Notes under the pieces: model-generated
What the model was told of the DNA's origin: nothing
The model's database searches: none
The model's input: the letters and a program-made list of their open reading frames with translations, nothing else
In this document: positions 1-10,467 of the stretch, piece after piece
How the letters are laid out: the number at the start of each line of letters is the position of its first letter
Numbering within the stretch: the stretch's first letter is position 1
Program-made: the position numbers and the translations under genes
NCBI GenBank assembly: GCA_024704765.1
Contig: JAKMXF010000361.1
Location: 1-64,000, forward strand
DNA from: Oopsacas minuta
Lineage: Eukaryota; Porifera; Hexactinellida; Lyssacinosida; Leucopsacidae
DNA: 64,000 nt
Direction: 5' to 3'

Positions 1-976
1 GGGGACGTGGCCGTAAATCGTCCATATCGAAAGTTGCCAAGATTGTAATTACTAAATCAATTGGCAAAAAACGACAGTCTGTACGTGGTCTATCCAAGAA
101 ATTAAAGTTGAAAGGTCATTCCGTATCTCAGAGTACAGTGTACCGTTATTTGACAAAAGAAAAGGGCGTAAAATCTTACAAACGCCAGCGGCAGCCGTTA
201 ATAACAGAGAAAAACATGGCTGCTAGGTTAAAATTTTGTAAAGAACGTGCAATTGGACAGCAAATGATTGGAAAAACATATTATTTACAGATGAATCACC
301 GTTTGAGTTAAATCATCCCCCAAACAGGAAAAATGATTGTGTTTCGGCGAGAAACGCATTGGATGTCGAGCCCGTTCAGATGGTGAAATTTCCAAAGAAA
401 ATTCAAGTATGGGGTATGATGTCACATCGTGCACTGTCGGAGTTACATTTCATTCCTGTTGGACAAACTGTATCTGCAGAGTACTATGTTAGTGAGATAC
501 TGGGTAAAACTTTAATGTCTACAATGAACAGAAAGCGAGAAAGAGGCACAGTTGTTAAGAGGAAAATGTTAATATGTCCCGTGCGATATTTCAACAAGAT
601 GGCGCTCCAGCTCACACGGCAAACATGACACAAAATTGGTTGAGAAGTAACCTAAAGAGTTTTTGGGCGAAAGGTACCTGGCCAGCCAACTCTCCAGACT
701 TGAGTCCCATTGAGAACATATGGTCGATTTTGAAAGATGATCTAGATTCAATAGGTGAGATAAAAGACATAAAAATGTTGGAAAATCGACTGAAAACAGC
801 ATGGTCCAATATTTCACCAGAGGTTCTGGACAAATTGATGGATGGAATGCCAAAACGAATCCATAAGTGTATTGAACTTAGTGGTGGATATATTGGCAAA
901 TAATTGTAGTAATATATCTAGTATTCTATTAGTTATGTAATATTGTATAACACGACATCAATTGTGAAACACCCTG
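1..976 (+). pseudogene. Tc1/mariner-type transposase relic, 5' truncated by the window edge
   Basis: This is a broken transposase of the IS630/Tc1/mariner superfamily. Three plus-strand segments align end to end in different frames: an N-terminal helix-turn-helix region (about 1-250), a middle part carrying the first catalytic Asp in FTDES (about 270-570), and a C-terminal part with QQDGAPAH and SPIEN ending in GGYIGK and a stop at 901-903. At least two frameshifts, near 250 and near 565, separate them, so no intact enzyme can be made. The second Asp and the final Glu are separated by 37 residues, a spacing closer to ITmD37E-like elements than to classical DD34E Tc1. After the stop, ACCCTG at 971-976 is followed by TATA, which fits a terminal inverted repeat end and a TA target. 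The left end lies outside the window. It sits in the PACSIN intron upstream of the exon at 1401. Confidence 0.85.
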
Positions 977-1400
977 TATATAAGATATACTGTATATGAT
1001 TACCAGTCAACTCGCCCCTATTCAACTCAACAACGAGGGGCGTAAAATCACAGCTGGAGGTGCGTATATAAATAGTATTAGTAAAACTCTGGGTCCACCC
1101 GTAATAAGAAATACTCTAAGACAACATCGAGTGGGTCTAAAATAGGTACAAGTTGATCGAAATAAGAGGTACGAGTAGACCAAAAAATATGGACAAGTTG
1201 CTGGCTCCCTCGCATATAGTCAGGGTCCCTCACCAAGTCTGGTGTCAAAATCTATAATTTTTAGCCTCATATTGTTCATAATATGATTATGATTATTGTA
1301 TACTTGTGATCCTAGCATGAAGATTTGGTGATTATTTACTCTTATCTTGAAGAATAATACTAAACAACATACCGTAATAGTAAATATATTTGTTATTTAG

Positions 1401-4370
1401 ATGGGGAGAACTGATCACAAAGAGCCCTGAGTATGGTACAATGAAGGAGACTTGGCATGCTAGTCTTGTAGAGGCTACGCGCACTGCTGAGGTTAGTTAA
1501 TATTATTTAGTAACATACCTATCCAGTATTATTGTTGTTAGGTACATTCTAAAATGTCGAATCGATTAAATGATTACGTGGTGGAGGATGTAAAGCTATG
1601 GAAAAGAGAGAAATTTCACAAACATATTATCAGTTGGAAGGAAACAAAGAGAGTAGAAGGAGGATTTGCTAAAGCTCAGAAACCATGGTCAGTATTATAT
1701 GGACGGGTGAGTTATGTTATATTGCTATATTCAGTCATTATTTAAAGTTTTACTTGCCATTTCTTTGGAGGACAATATGGTAAGAAAAACCGAAGAAAAT
1801 ATATGAAATTCCCACATTCTTTACAACCTTAGAATTAATTTAGTAACAAAAAACTGGTTTCGATTGTATTATGCTTGTGCTGATTCTATATTTAGGTGCA
1901 AAGAGCTAAGAAATCATATTACAATACTTCTAAGAATTATTTCAGCTTGTGTGGACGGATTGATGAATTTGAGAATACAGTAGGATACTCATTGGCTAAA
2001 GTACAGAAGGAGAAGGAGAAAGTATTGAGGTACGTTAAGCTGTGTTAGCGGATAAGGCACGAGCTCTCTAATTGTCCACTTGGGACACACACATACTTTC
2101 CAACTCCTTATAATAATTTCCCGAGATTTTATTTGCCATCCTCGGGATTTTCAAAAATTTCATCCATTAGAAATACAGGGTTGGCTAGTTTAACCCCCCT
2201 CCTCCGGTTTAAACCGGGTTAAACCCTATTTTATGGTCAAAACTGGTTATTTCACTCTGCTAAACCTCATTTAATTGGGTAAACTGCCTAAATTGTGTTT
2301 GAGACTCTAATTTAGGATTGTCAGACTATAATTTGATTAATCAAACTAAAGAAGTATATTCCCTTTTTTGGAAATTCAATTTTAATATTATTCATTACAA
2401 ATATGTATTTGGAATGAATGCTAATTTCATACTAAATAAGGTCTGGTTTTAAGTCAATTGTACGATTACAGATCTTTATTTATTATGAAGACTTATAATA
2501 TTTCTGTGTTTACAATTTAAACCGGGTTTTACCCACTGGGCCGGGCTAAACCTATTTAACCCGGGTTAAACTCTAACCTTGTAGAAATATCATGCAATTA
2601 TTTGGAAAATATGCACAGAAATTTGCAAATATATCCCGGGTTCTTGTATGGTTGACAAGTATGACACATCCCCCACAGATGGAAAATAGAGAGAACAATA
2701 CGTAGGAGATTATTATACTATACCTGAATATTCTAATTATGTAATTGATAATTGAGTACCTGCAGGGTAGAAGGACATTTACATAGAGCACAAATTAAGT
2801 ACAAAGCGCGGTTAGACGATCTACACAATTATCAAGAACAATACGTCATAGACATGACACGTGAGTATGACAACTGGCAAGAGATAGAGAGAGAACGAAT
2901 GACATACTTTATTCAAATATTCGAACATTATGCCAAAGCACTTGACATAACACAATTCAAACAGTAAGTATTATTCATGAATACAAATACACAATATAGA
3001 GATTTGAAACTTGTTCTACAGTTTAGATAATATCTACGATGAATTTGATAAAGTGATCAGACGTACTTCTCCTGTAGATGATCTCACTTGGTTTTCTCAG
3101 CACTATGGGAAGGAAATGCCTAGATCTTTCCCACAGTATGAGGTGAGATGAGACTATACAAATACAGTGGAACCAGCTATTAGTAAATCGTATTTTGCAA
3201 GAATATTCCTTGTTAATCCGCGAATTTTGCTATTATGCACACCGATTACCATACATAGCTGCACTTTATGTCCATGAATAAAGTTGCTAATAGGCGGTTT
3301 CCACAGTACAGTAGAACCTAGTTAGTATGAACACCAAGGGACCGCTAAATTGTTCGCCTTAACGATATTCGTATTAACAAATGTAATTTGTTTTAAAATC
3401 GATTGAAGTGTCCAAAAGGTGTGTTCATACTAACGGGAAATTCGTATTCACCGTGTTCGTACAATAAACGAGGTTCTACTAATCTAAAGTTCAATTAGAA
3501 ATGATATATATTATCACTTCACTACGAACCATCTTGTCATTATAAATAAATATATACTAACGGTGGAATTCGCCCATAGCAAATCGTATTTTGTATGAAT
3601 TTTCCTTCTTAATCCGAAAATTTGCTATTATTCAACTATTTACCATACACAAATGTGCTCTATGTCCATGAAAACGTTGCTAATAGGCGAACACCACTAT
3701 AATACGTATATGCTCATAAAGTAATATTTTGTTTAACAGGAATATCCGGGTAGTTCTAACGAAGGGATACAAATGCTAGACAAGAGAGTTCCTTATCAAG
3801 CTACTAATACAGAGTTTGCTGAACCTTCTCACTTCAAGGACCCTGCTACAACATTCGGAGGTGCGTATTATCCCCAACAAGATGTAGATATAGATATAAA
3901 TCTGAGTAGCAGATTAACTAAGCCAGAATCAGGTCTTCTCTCCCACCAGTATGATATTCCTAATCCACCAGATACCGATACAGATCTACCGGACCTACCG
4001 GAAATGCCGGGATCTGATGATTGGCTACCAGCTGCTCGTCTCAAAGAAATAGGTCAGTAGTAAATGAATACTTCGTTTGAATTACCATTTATATGTTATG
4101 TCGATTTGAATGTCTTGTATATTCGGAGCTATCAGAATCCATAGATATCTCCATGATCACAGCTCAAATGTATCTGTATCTATTATAGGTCTATCTGTAG
4201 GAACTAAAATGAAAGCTTTGTATGATTTTGAGGCTGAGGAGGATGATGACCTGGCATTTGCTGCTGGTGACGTCATAACTGTATTCGGAGATGAGAAGGA
4301 CGGCTGGGTACAGGCTACTCTAAATGGAGAGGTAGGATATGCTCCTTTTGACTATCTTGAGATGGTTTGA
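1401..4370 (+). CDS. PACSIN: PACSIN/syndapin, 3' seven exons (5' end outside window)
   Basis: This is an F-BAR plus SH3 adaptor that bends membrane and links dynamin and N-WASP to endocytosis. Exons: 1401-1491, 1542-1706, 1896-2029, 2766-2963, 3022-3142, 3740-4052, 4189-4370. All junctions are GT-AG and the phases agree, giving about 400 residues. The F-BAR part shows WGELITKSPEYGT, KREKFHKHIISWKETK and FAKAQKPW, which match the family closely. A low-complexity acidic and proline-rich linker follows in the sixth exon. The last exon encodes one SH3 domain with ALYDFEAEEDDDLAF, the Trp in DGW and the terminal APFDYLEMV. The N-terminal F-BAR exons lie upstream of the window. Introns of 50 and 58 nt occur beside longer ones. 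The 2030-2765 intron holds a hAT MITE and the 3143-3739 intron holds three TA-flanked MITEs. Confidence 0.93.
2176..2581. mobile_element. hAT-type MITE with 8-bp target duplication TAGAAATA
   Basis: A 406-bp non-autonomous element in a PACSIN intron. TAGAAATA occurs immediately before it (2168-2175) and immediately after it (2582-2589). The ends are inverted: the left begins CAGGGTTGGCTAGTTTAACC and the right, read on the minus strand, begins CAAGGTTAGAGTTTAACCCG. The interior next to both ends is rich in GGTTTAAACC and GGGTTAAACC palindromes. An 8-bp duplication with a CAGGG terminus is the hallmark of the hAT superfamily. It encodes no protein. Confidence 0.88.
3163..3306. mobile_element. 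pogo/Tigger-like MITE, TTAGCAAC family
   Basis: The left end is CAGTGGAACCAGCTATTAG and the right end GCTAATAGGCGGTTTCCACAG, approximate inverted repeats with TA on both sides. The right-hand TA is shared with the next element. The interior resembles copies at 9092-9231, 24817-24958 and 49525-49711. CAGTGGAA termini with TA duplications fit the pogo/Tigger branch. It is in a PACSIN intron. Confidence 0.72.
3309..3479. mobile_element. pogo/Tigger-like MITE, GTTAGTATGAAC family
   Basis: It begins CAGTAGAACCTAGTTAGTAT directly after the TA that closes the previous element and ends near GAGGTTCTACT. The right arm, GTGTTCATACTAAC, lies well inside the end, so the copy is somewhat rearranged. It is related to the element at 53132-53312, which has the same termini. 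Confidence 0.6.
3563..3703. mobile_element. diverged pogo/Tigger-like MITE, TTAGCAAC family
   Basis: CGGTGGAATTCGCCCATAGCAAATCG at the left and GTTGCTAATAGGCGAACACCACT at the right are imperfect inverted ends. The interior is a recognisable copy of the element at 3163-3306, including ACCATACAcAaaTGtgCt and TCCATGAA. It is the third MITE in the same PACSIN intron. The exact ends are approximate. Confidence 0.55.
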
Positions 4371-4616
4371 GTGAAAGTTGGTTGTTGTCCTGTAATCTCA
4401 TTCATATTTTTACGAACATATTTCTATTTATTTTTGTTAGTTTATATTATTAAGCAATCAGGTAACCCTGTCACTAGCCCTGTTTATGTATTGTCATACT
4501 CTTATTTATTCTGTAATACATTTAATATTAATACAATTTACCTTATTTATACTGACACACTGTTATCGTGTTCTCTAATATTATTAACACTATAACAGCT
4601 GATGATTCAGTGAAAG

Positions 4617-4752
4617 TGGGATGAGGCATGATCCAGGAGCCTCTGGGTGGTTCCAGGAATTTTCAAAGGGCGTATAGGTAATTGTACAATCTATATACAC
4701 ACAATGATACAAAAAGGAGGCTCAAGGCCCCCCCTGGATCCATCCCTATGAA
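4617..4752. repeat. short inverted-end repeat between PACSIN and RABL2
   Basis: GGGATGAGGCATGATCCAGG at the left is echoed on the minus strand by AGGGATGGATCCAGGGGGGC at the right, about 135 bp apart. This looks like a small MITE. No clear target duplication was seen, so the limits are approximate. Confidence 0.4.
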
Positions 4753-4912
4753 CTACTATATATATATCTGGTTATACACTTGTATGATTTCTTGCTTATT
4801 GGTAAGGATCTACTAGCACATAACACTGATAATATTAAAGTGGTTAATACGTACATTATCAAGAATTAGCCATAGAGTAAATTCTTAGTTAGAGCTTTTA
4901 ACCCATTGAGTA

Positions 4913-5626
4913 ATGGCAGAACTCATAGTGGATCAGAAACTTGTCCTCGACTCTAGCACGACAGACGGACTCCCTCCTTCCAGCCTCAAGAACGGAGATG
5001 AGCAGTCTGTACCGCAGAACACACAAACAGATCTGTCTGTGAAGATTATATGTCTAGGAGATTCCGCTGTTGGAAAATCTAAACTAGTGGAGCGTTTCTT
5101 ACTGGATGACTATATCCCTCAGCAATCCTCTACATATGCAGTGAATCTATTTAAGTACAGCACTAAGGTGAGGGGTAAGCGAGTAGCAGTGGACATATGG
5201 GACACCGGGGGACAGGAGCGGTTCAATACCATGCACCCTTCATATTATCATGGATCACACGCATGTATCCTCGTGTTTGATATCGAGAGGAAGATCACAT
5301 ACAAAAACCTGGGTAACTGGTACCGAGAGATGCGACACTTCAGACCTGAAATTCCGTGCCTAGTGGTTGCTAACAAGATTGATATTGACATGAAAGTAAC
5401 ACAGAAAGCATTCAATTTCGCAGCTAAGCACCAACTCCCTATGTACTTCGTCTCTGCTTCCAGCGGAGTTAACGTAGTTAAGGTATTCAGGGACAGTATT
5501 AAACTAGCTGTAGCTTACAAGGAGAACTCCACTGACTTTATGGATGAGATTATGAAGGAGCTGGAGCTTATGGGGAATATAGATATAGAGACAGCTAATG
5601 ATACGCAGCCCTGTGACATTAAGTGA
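4913..5626 (+). CDS. RABL2: RABL2-type ciliary small GTPase
   Basis: A 237-residue Rab-like GTPase in one exon. RABL2 acts at the ciliary base in intraflagellar transport initiation and ciliary GPCR export. The P-loop GDSAVGKS lies at residues 49-56, the switch II region at about 97-103, NKID in the middle and SAS near 183. The diagnostic matches to RABL2 are HPSYYHGSHACILVFD, TYKNLGNWYREMRHFRPEIPC, NVVKVFRDSIKLA and the tail around DFMDEIMKELE. It lacks the C-terminal prenylation cysteines of true Rabs, as is normal for RABL2. The switch II motif reads DTGGQE instead of the usual DTAGQE. It has a family-typical extended N-terminus of about 40 residues and follows PACSIN on the same strand. 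Confidence 0.95.
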   Translation: MAELIVDQKLVLDSSTTDGLPPSSLKNGDEQSVPQNTQTDLSVKIICLGDSAVGKSKLVERFLLDDYIPQQSSTYAVNLFKYSTKVRGKRVAVDIWDTGGQERFNTMHPSYYHGSHACILVFDIERKITYKNLGNWYREMRHFRPEIPCLVVANKIDIDMKVTQKAFNFAAKHQLPMYFVSASSGVNVVKVFRDSIKLAVAYKENSTDFMDEIMKELELMGNIDIETANDTQPCDIK

Positions 5627-6072
5627 TTACGTCACTCACTTATCACTGCCAACAACTCACTTAGCTGTTTGTATGTACAGTTTTAATTGCACTGCTTGAG
5701 GAATGACTAATACATTTTATCTGAGTGGTGTAGCTTACAATTGAGCATATATCCTATCCTGTATTTAATCAATTTTATGAATATACTTTAGCTATACTTG
5801 ACAACCGCCCTCATTTCTGGACATTTGTTCCCGCCAAAACATAGCCGAAAGCGGAGTTGTCCCGCTTTTTGAAAGGTAGACTAATACACTATTTGTAGTT
5901 TAGTACAAATATGCTTTGCCTTGCTAATTAGAATTCTACGACGGTTCAATAGAAACTTTCGTCCCTCTTTTTACGCCAGGTAAACCCGAAATCCAGGTGA
6001 TCATAGGATTGTCACGCTAAATAATCAATCAATTTTAAGTAGCAGATTTCTATAGTATCTGTAGTAAGCTGA
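5627..6072. other. intergenic spacer between RABL2 and the coiled-coil gene
   Basis: AT-rich with no convincing reading frame. It should hold the RABL2 3' end and the promoter of the next gene. No repeat with clear ends was recognised. Confidence 0.5.
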
Positions 6073-6954
6073 ATGTCTAATCAAAGTAAGCCAAAGATTT
6101 TGAAGTCTAAGCCTAAACTCCAGTCTGTTTCTACTCGTCTCTGCTCTCCTAAGTCAGACACAGAGACTAGGAGGTCTGAGAGAAGTTTGAAAGAACAGTT
6201 ACAACTGTTGGAGAATGAGAACTCAGAACTCAGATATAGACTGGATAGTCTCAGGAGAGCTAAGAATCAGCTGATTATTAAGCGGGAGAAGGTTCCTATC
6301 TGTCATTCTATAAGAACCTCCTCTCCATCCTTAGAGACTCAATCTATAACTGAAGATAGTGCTCACCCTGTTGATCTGTTATCAGATAGAGAGGACCTAC
6401 AGCTGAGAGAATTAGAGCTAGAGAGATTATGGCAATTAAGACAAGAGGAAGTAGAGCGTAATTTGATAAGAGAACATGAAGAGGAAATACAGCAACTACA
6501 GAGAGATAATATAGAGCTAAGGGGTGCGGTAGAACAGACTAGATTAGAGAAGAGTGAGCTTATTGCTGATTTTGAAATCAAGGAAGTAAAATGGTTACAA
6601 GAGATACAACAACTAGAAACTAAGTGTAACAGCACGATAGACAGTGATTACCAGGATTTGGGAGAGAAATGCAGAGAGTTGAGGAAGCTGTTGAGAGAGA
6701 AGGAGCTTAGAGCAGATAACCTGTTAGCTGAGAATTCACATCTTAGAGCTACACTAGATAAGAGGGAAGAGGAATGGAGAGTAAGGGAAGAAGAGCTGAG
6801 CTTAGAATTAAGGAATGCATGGGGGAAACGGTATCATGAATGGATCACTAAGGCTGAGAGGAAAATGCAGGAGTTACAAGAGATGAATCAGATTCTACAG
6901 AATATGGTGGAGAAGAAGGTAGGAGAGATGTCAGACAGGAAGCTAAGTAATTAA
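6073..6954 (+). CDS. coiled-coil protein of unknown function
   Basis: A 293-residue single-exon protein. Residues 1-35 are basic and Ser/Pro/Lys-rich. Residues from about 35 to 72 form a heptad coiled coil starting SLKEQLQLLENEN. A Ser/Thr-rich break follows (about 75-105), then a long uninterrupted coiled coil to about residue 285, dense in Glu, Arg, Lys and Leu, with WGKRYHEWITKAERKM near the end. Such proteins are often centrosomal, ciliary or cytoskeletal scaffolds. The position after RABL2 makes that tempting, but neighbourhood is weak evidence in an animal genome. I could not assign an orthologue. No signal peptide or membrane segment is visible. Confidence 0.7.
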   Translation: MSNQSKPKILKSKPKLQSVSTRLCSPKSDTETRRSERSLKEQLQLLENENSELRYRLDSLRRAKNQLIIKREKVPICHSIRTSSPSLETQSITEDSAHPVDLLSDREDLQLRELELERLWQLRQEEVERNLIREHEEEIQQLQRDNIELRGAVEQTRLEKSELIADFEIKEVKWLQEIQQLETKCNSTIDSDYQDLGEKCRELRKLLREKELRADNLLAENSHLRATLDKREEEWRVREEELSLELRNAWGKRYHEWITKAERKMQELQEMNQILQNMVEKKVGEMSDRKLSN

Positions 6955-7542
6955 TAGTATAACAATATAATTATCTGTTTTAACAATAACCCGATCTCTT
7001 ATACGTTTTCAGTATTTTGTAATTCTAATAAATCAGATTGATATGCTGTTAAATAATTTATATGTGAAATAACCCCAACATCAGTATTCATTTTCAAATA
7101 ATCAGGGAAAATGTAATTTTTAAACTTTTAGCTCGGTTTATAGAAAATGATTGCTCTATTAGTCCGATTTTTGTCCAAAACATAGCCAATCTGTGTTAGA
7201 ACGTTATATCTCCTAGAGCTAAGAAGACTCTCAAATGGCTATTTTACAATTTTTTTCAGATGTGAAGGGAGTTCACCCTAGATTAATTATACAACCGTAC
7301 TTTAGCCAAGCTAGAGACCCATCGTGCTACCTTTGCCATGCGATAGAGCATCTAAATTTATTTTCTATTAATGCGAAGTTGTGAATCATAGCCTAGGTTA
7401 TGAGCGAACATATTATTACTAAAATTGGTTTATTTCATAGGCTATTATCCAATTGACCAAATTTATGTAATTTTCCATTCTTTCTTTCAATACATAGTAA
7501 TCTTCTTGTTACTTAATCCAGCACTATTACCATTAGCCTCTG
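6955..7542. other. intergenic spacer
   Basis: AT-rich with no protein-like frame and no repeat with clear ends. It separates two genes on the same strand and must contain the terminator of one and the promoter of the other. Confidence 0.5.
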
Positions 7543-8628
7543 ATGTTAATTGTATTATCTGTGGCGAGTAGACTCGTATCAGAGGTTCTGTTCTTGCTGT
7601 CTGGTATGAAGGAACCAGACCCCAGTCACGTCTCTCTCCTCCGCTACCTCTCAGAGTATCTGCCACTCCCTACATACGGTATTATCTACATCCAGATACC
7701 AGTAGAGAGATTAGCCAATACTTCTAGTACTAAATTATTGTTTGGATCTAATAATAAAACTAGTCAATACTACAGGTAATACTGTATACATTATTCAAGA
7801 TGTTACAAATTCATTTTAATATTTTTCTATGCTATTTCTAGATCCAGAGTATCTCGGAGAATTGACTTATCATCAAGTTTTAACCGCAGTAACCTAGACA
7901 ACCGTTCTCTTGATTCTGTAACAGACTCAGACTGTGTGGAGGTATGGGACAGTGAGATATCTTTCACCAGTGATTGTCCTACTGTACACGTAGCTTCTGA
8001 CCCCCAGAGAGTGTCCAGGAGACCAGAAGTAGAGACTGCTTATAACGGAGATGATGAGTTATCGGTACCTGAGTCAGCTGCTGAGCAGAAGATTGTTTCA
8101 CTCATGACAGAGTTAGTGAGTCTCAAGTCTCAATTAGCTAGCATAATACTCGGTATGCATGACTATATTAATGTACATCATATTACTCAGGTATACTATT
8201 ATCTATTCTCTATTGTGTTAGACAAAGAGCTAAAGTCCCAACGAAATGTAATTCCAGATCCTCCCCCAGACATCCCTATTTGGTTTACTAACCGGATAAC
8301 TCAACACACTGCCGTACAGGCACCTGCATGCAGTACTCCCTCCTTCCTTACACCTGTATCCAGACAGCCTAGACAGTCCGTACAGTCTGGTGACAGACCT
8401 AACATGGTTAACGTACTAGAAGGTATTGGTAGTGTTAAACTCAAATGTGTCAGCAAATCACCAGGAGGAACACCCCTCAGATTACAAGCTAAGTCTCCCA
8501 AGCCTGGAGATGATCCGGGGGCAATAATTGCATATGCCCTCAAGAAGAGATTTGCTAATATTTTGCCGGCTTTCAATGAAGATGAGGAGATTTCAACTTC
8601 AGAAGATCTCGATCATACTTTTTCATAA
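7543..8628 (+). CDS. MTFR1: mitochondrial fission regulator (MTFR1/MTFR2/MTFR1L family)
   Basis: Exons 7543-7775, 7842-8152 and 8222-8628 give about 316 residues, close to the vertebrate MTFR1 length. The family promotes mitochondrial fission and respiratory function. The C-terminal block is diagnostic: a coiled coil from about residue 150 (QKIVSLMTELVSLKSQLASI), a short proline run (PDPPPDIP, where vertebrates have a long polyproline stretch), then PNMVNVLEGIGSVKLKCV and DDPGAIIAYALKKRFA. The N-terminal half is poorly conserved, as in the family. The second intron (8153-8221, 69 nt) has no stop and is a multiple of three. I treat it as an intron because it interrupts the coiled coil and has good splice sites. 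The symbol denotes the family, not a specific paralogue. Confidence 0.85.
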
Positions 8629-9510
8629 ATCAACACGTTTGTTTACTTGATCCAGACAACCCAATCATTTGATCCATTCCATCATGCCTGTTTGGTTGCT
8701 AAGTTACGGCTGTAACTTTTTTGTTATGATACTTCACTTTATCCAACTGAATTTGCTGTTTACTGTTTACATTGTTTATACCCTAAATCTATGCACAAAT
8801 TATACATGTTTTATTGTCGATTATTTTGTGAATTATGAGCATTTCCATTACTTTCAGATAAATAGGTACATTTGTTCATAATTAGGATCCTCTAACCAGG
8901 CATGGAGTCAAGCTGACTCAAGATATTTATAAAGGATTAGGTCTTGACTTAAGCTCTAGTAAAAATGAACTTACAGTGAGCCCTTTCGGACTTGACGCCA
9001 TGGCTGCGGTTCTAACGTTCATCCTATTTGTTTCCTACCATAATATGCAGTCACTACATATGTATTCCAAGCACTTTATAGTTATTTGTTACAATGGAGT
9101 TCGCTTATTAGCAACCATTTCTAGGTCCCAAGTGTACATTTTATATTGATTCTGTTCCCTTATTAGCAACTTAGCATAGTAGCAACGGAAATCCATGCAA
9201 AATACGAGTTGCTAATGAACGAACTCCACTGTACTTAGAGAATGTAGGTTTAATCTTTCATCACTTGTTAGTCTCGTCCTTAAACCCCCAGCTTGGTTGT
9301 AAGGGATTATTACATTAGCCTACGCAAGTATTACTCTATTTCATTTACGGTACATAATTGCGTAACTAGTTATAATACGCCACGTGTCACTATTGTAGTA
9401 GTTATAACTATCCTACTTATAATAATTACAAATTTAAACTCTTTCAGATGTAGCAACTAAAACAATAATCTACTCTCCATATATATATATATATCCGAAC
9501 ATATAATAGT
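8629..9510. other. intergenic region with one MITE
   Basis: No supported gene. A TA-flanked MITE occupies 9092-9231 and an (AT)n run lies at about 9479-9494 just before the ETFRF1 start. The rest is AT-rich and unremarkable. Confidence 0.5.
9092..9231. mobile_element. pogo/Tigger-like MITE, TTAGCAAC family
   Basis: Left end CAATGGAGTTCGCTTATTAGC and right end GCTAATGAACGAACTCCACTG are inverted repeats, with TA at 9090-9091 and 9232-9233. Length 140 bp. It is non-coding and shares its termini with the copies in PACSIN and TRIP13 introns. Confidence 0.75.
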
Positions 9511-10132
9511 ATGTCATCTCAAAGGAGAGTGGTTCTACAGCTCTACAGAGAAGTTAGTTAAGTTACTTGTATTTTTGCAAAGCTCCATGGTCCTTAGTTC
9601 CGTATTCATTGTATTATAGCTGCTGTTTATGGGAAGAGAGTATCCGATGGGATTCCTATTCTTTCGGGAGAGATTGAGAAAGGTTTTCCAGAAGAATAAG
9701 ACTGTAGAAGATTATGAACAAATCTCTAATCTTATCAAACGAGGGAATTTCGTCATCAAAGAACTTGAAGTGAGTAATAATATAGACTGAACTGTATACA
9801 CATGCGGGTATGATTATTTGGGAGCTGTTTTTAACCTATGATGTTAGTACGAATATCTGAACTTCACTTGCCCTAATCAGGAACCAGTATCTAGTGTGTT
9901 GTCATTTGTATATGAATTAAAAACGTGACAAGTGACAACAGAGTGAACAGACTGAATACTGATAGCAATTATACATGTATAGTTTCAGGTTTCGGAAATA
10001 GGATGGATATGCTCTCTCGTTGTATGCAAATCAATTGAATTTTATGTTTATTTATCTTTCCAATATTCATAGGCTATGTACAAATTGAGGAAGTATCGCA
10101 CTTTAAAGAAGAATTACTATGAAGATTCATGA
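9511..10132 (+). CDS. ETFRF1: ETFRF1 (LYRM5), LYR-motif mitochondrial protein
   Basis: Three exons, 9511-9552, 9620-9769 and 10073-10132, give 83 residues (human about 90). ETFRF1 binds the electron-transferring flavoprotein in the mitochondrial matrix and displaces its FAD. The LYR motif is at the first junction: LQLYRE is joined to [11 protein letters not shown], as in the human protein. Further matches are [36 protein letters not shown] and the terminal KKNYYEDS. All introns are GT-AG and phase 0; the first is 67 nt. The exons are too short for simple ORF detection and were found by spliced reading. Confidence is high because the match runs through both junctions. Confidence 0.92.
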
Positions 10133-10467
10133 CCTAAATCAGCTGTTATAGTGTTACGTTACACACTCTGATCAAGAAAATACTGCGATCATTTTCCACT
10201 AATAATAAATAAATAATTTTGTGCTGAATCAATACATGCAGGGGCGGTACATATGATCTAACTGGCTGACTAACTTAATAATAATGCTCCTGTTGGTCCT
10301 GTGATATACATTTCCAAATATTTAATATAGATCTAGTATTTTCCAATATACAATTCTAATATTCCCTGATTGCCAATAGCTTTATTACAATAATAATTAT
10401 CTCATTCAACTGGTAGCTTTTAACACAAATATTATCCGTCAATTGTTATTATATTAGAATTTCTTAA
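10133..10467. other. intergenic spacer between ETFRF1 and ARL1
   Basis: About 335 bp of AT-rich sequence with no frame or repeat recognised. The ARL1 promoter should lie here. Confidence 0.45.

Noticed and set aside
8153-8221. Stopless 69-nt stretch read as coding in the MTFR1-like gene
   Set aside because: It has GT-AG ends, interrupts a coiled coil and reads as non-family sequence, so I treat it as an intron; retention remains possible.
8669-8881. 70-codon hydrophobic frame after the MTFR1-like gene
   Set aside because: It has AT-driven Phe/Tyr/Cys composition and no start or neighbour support.
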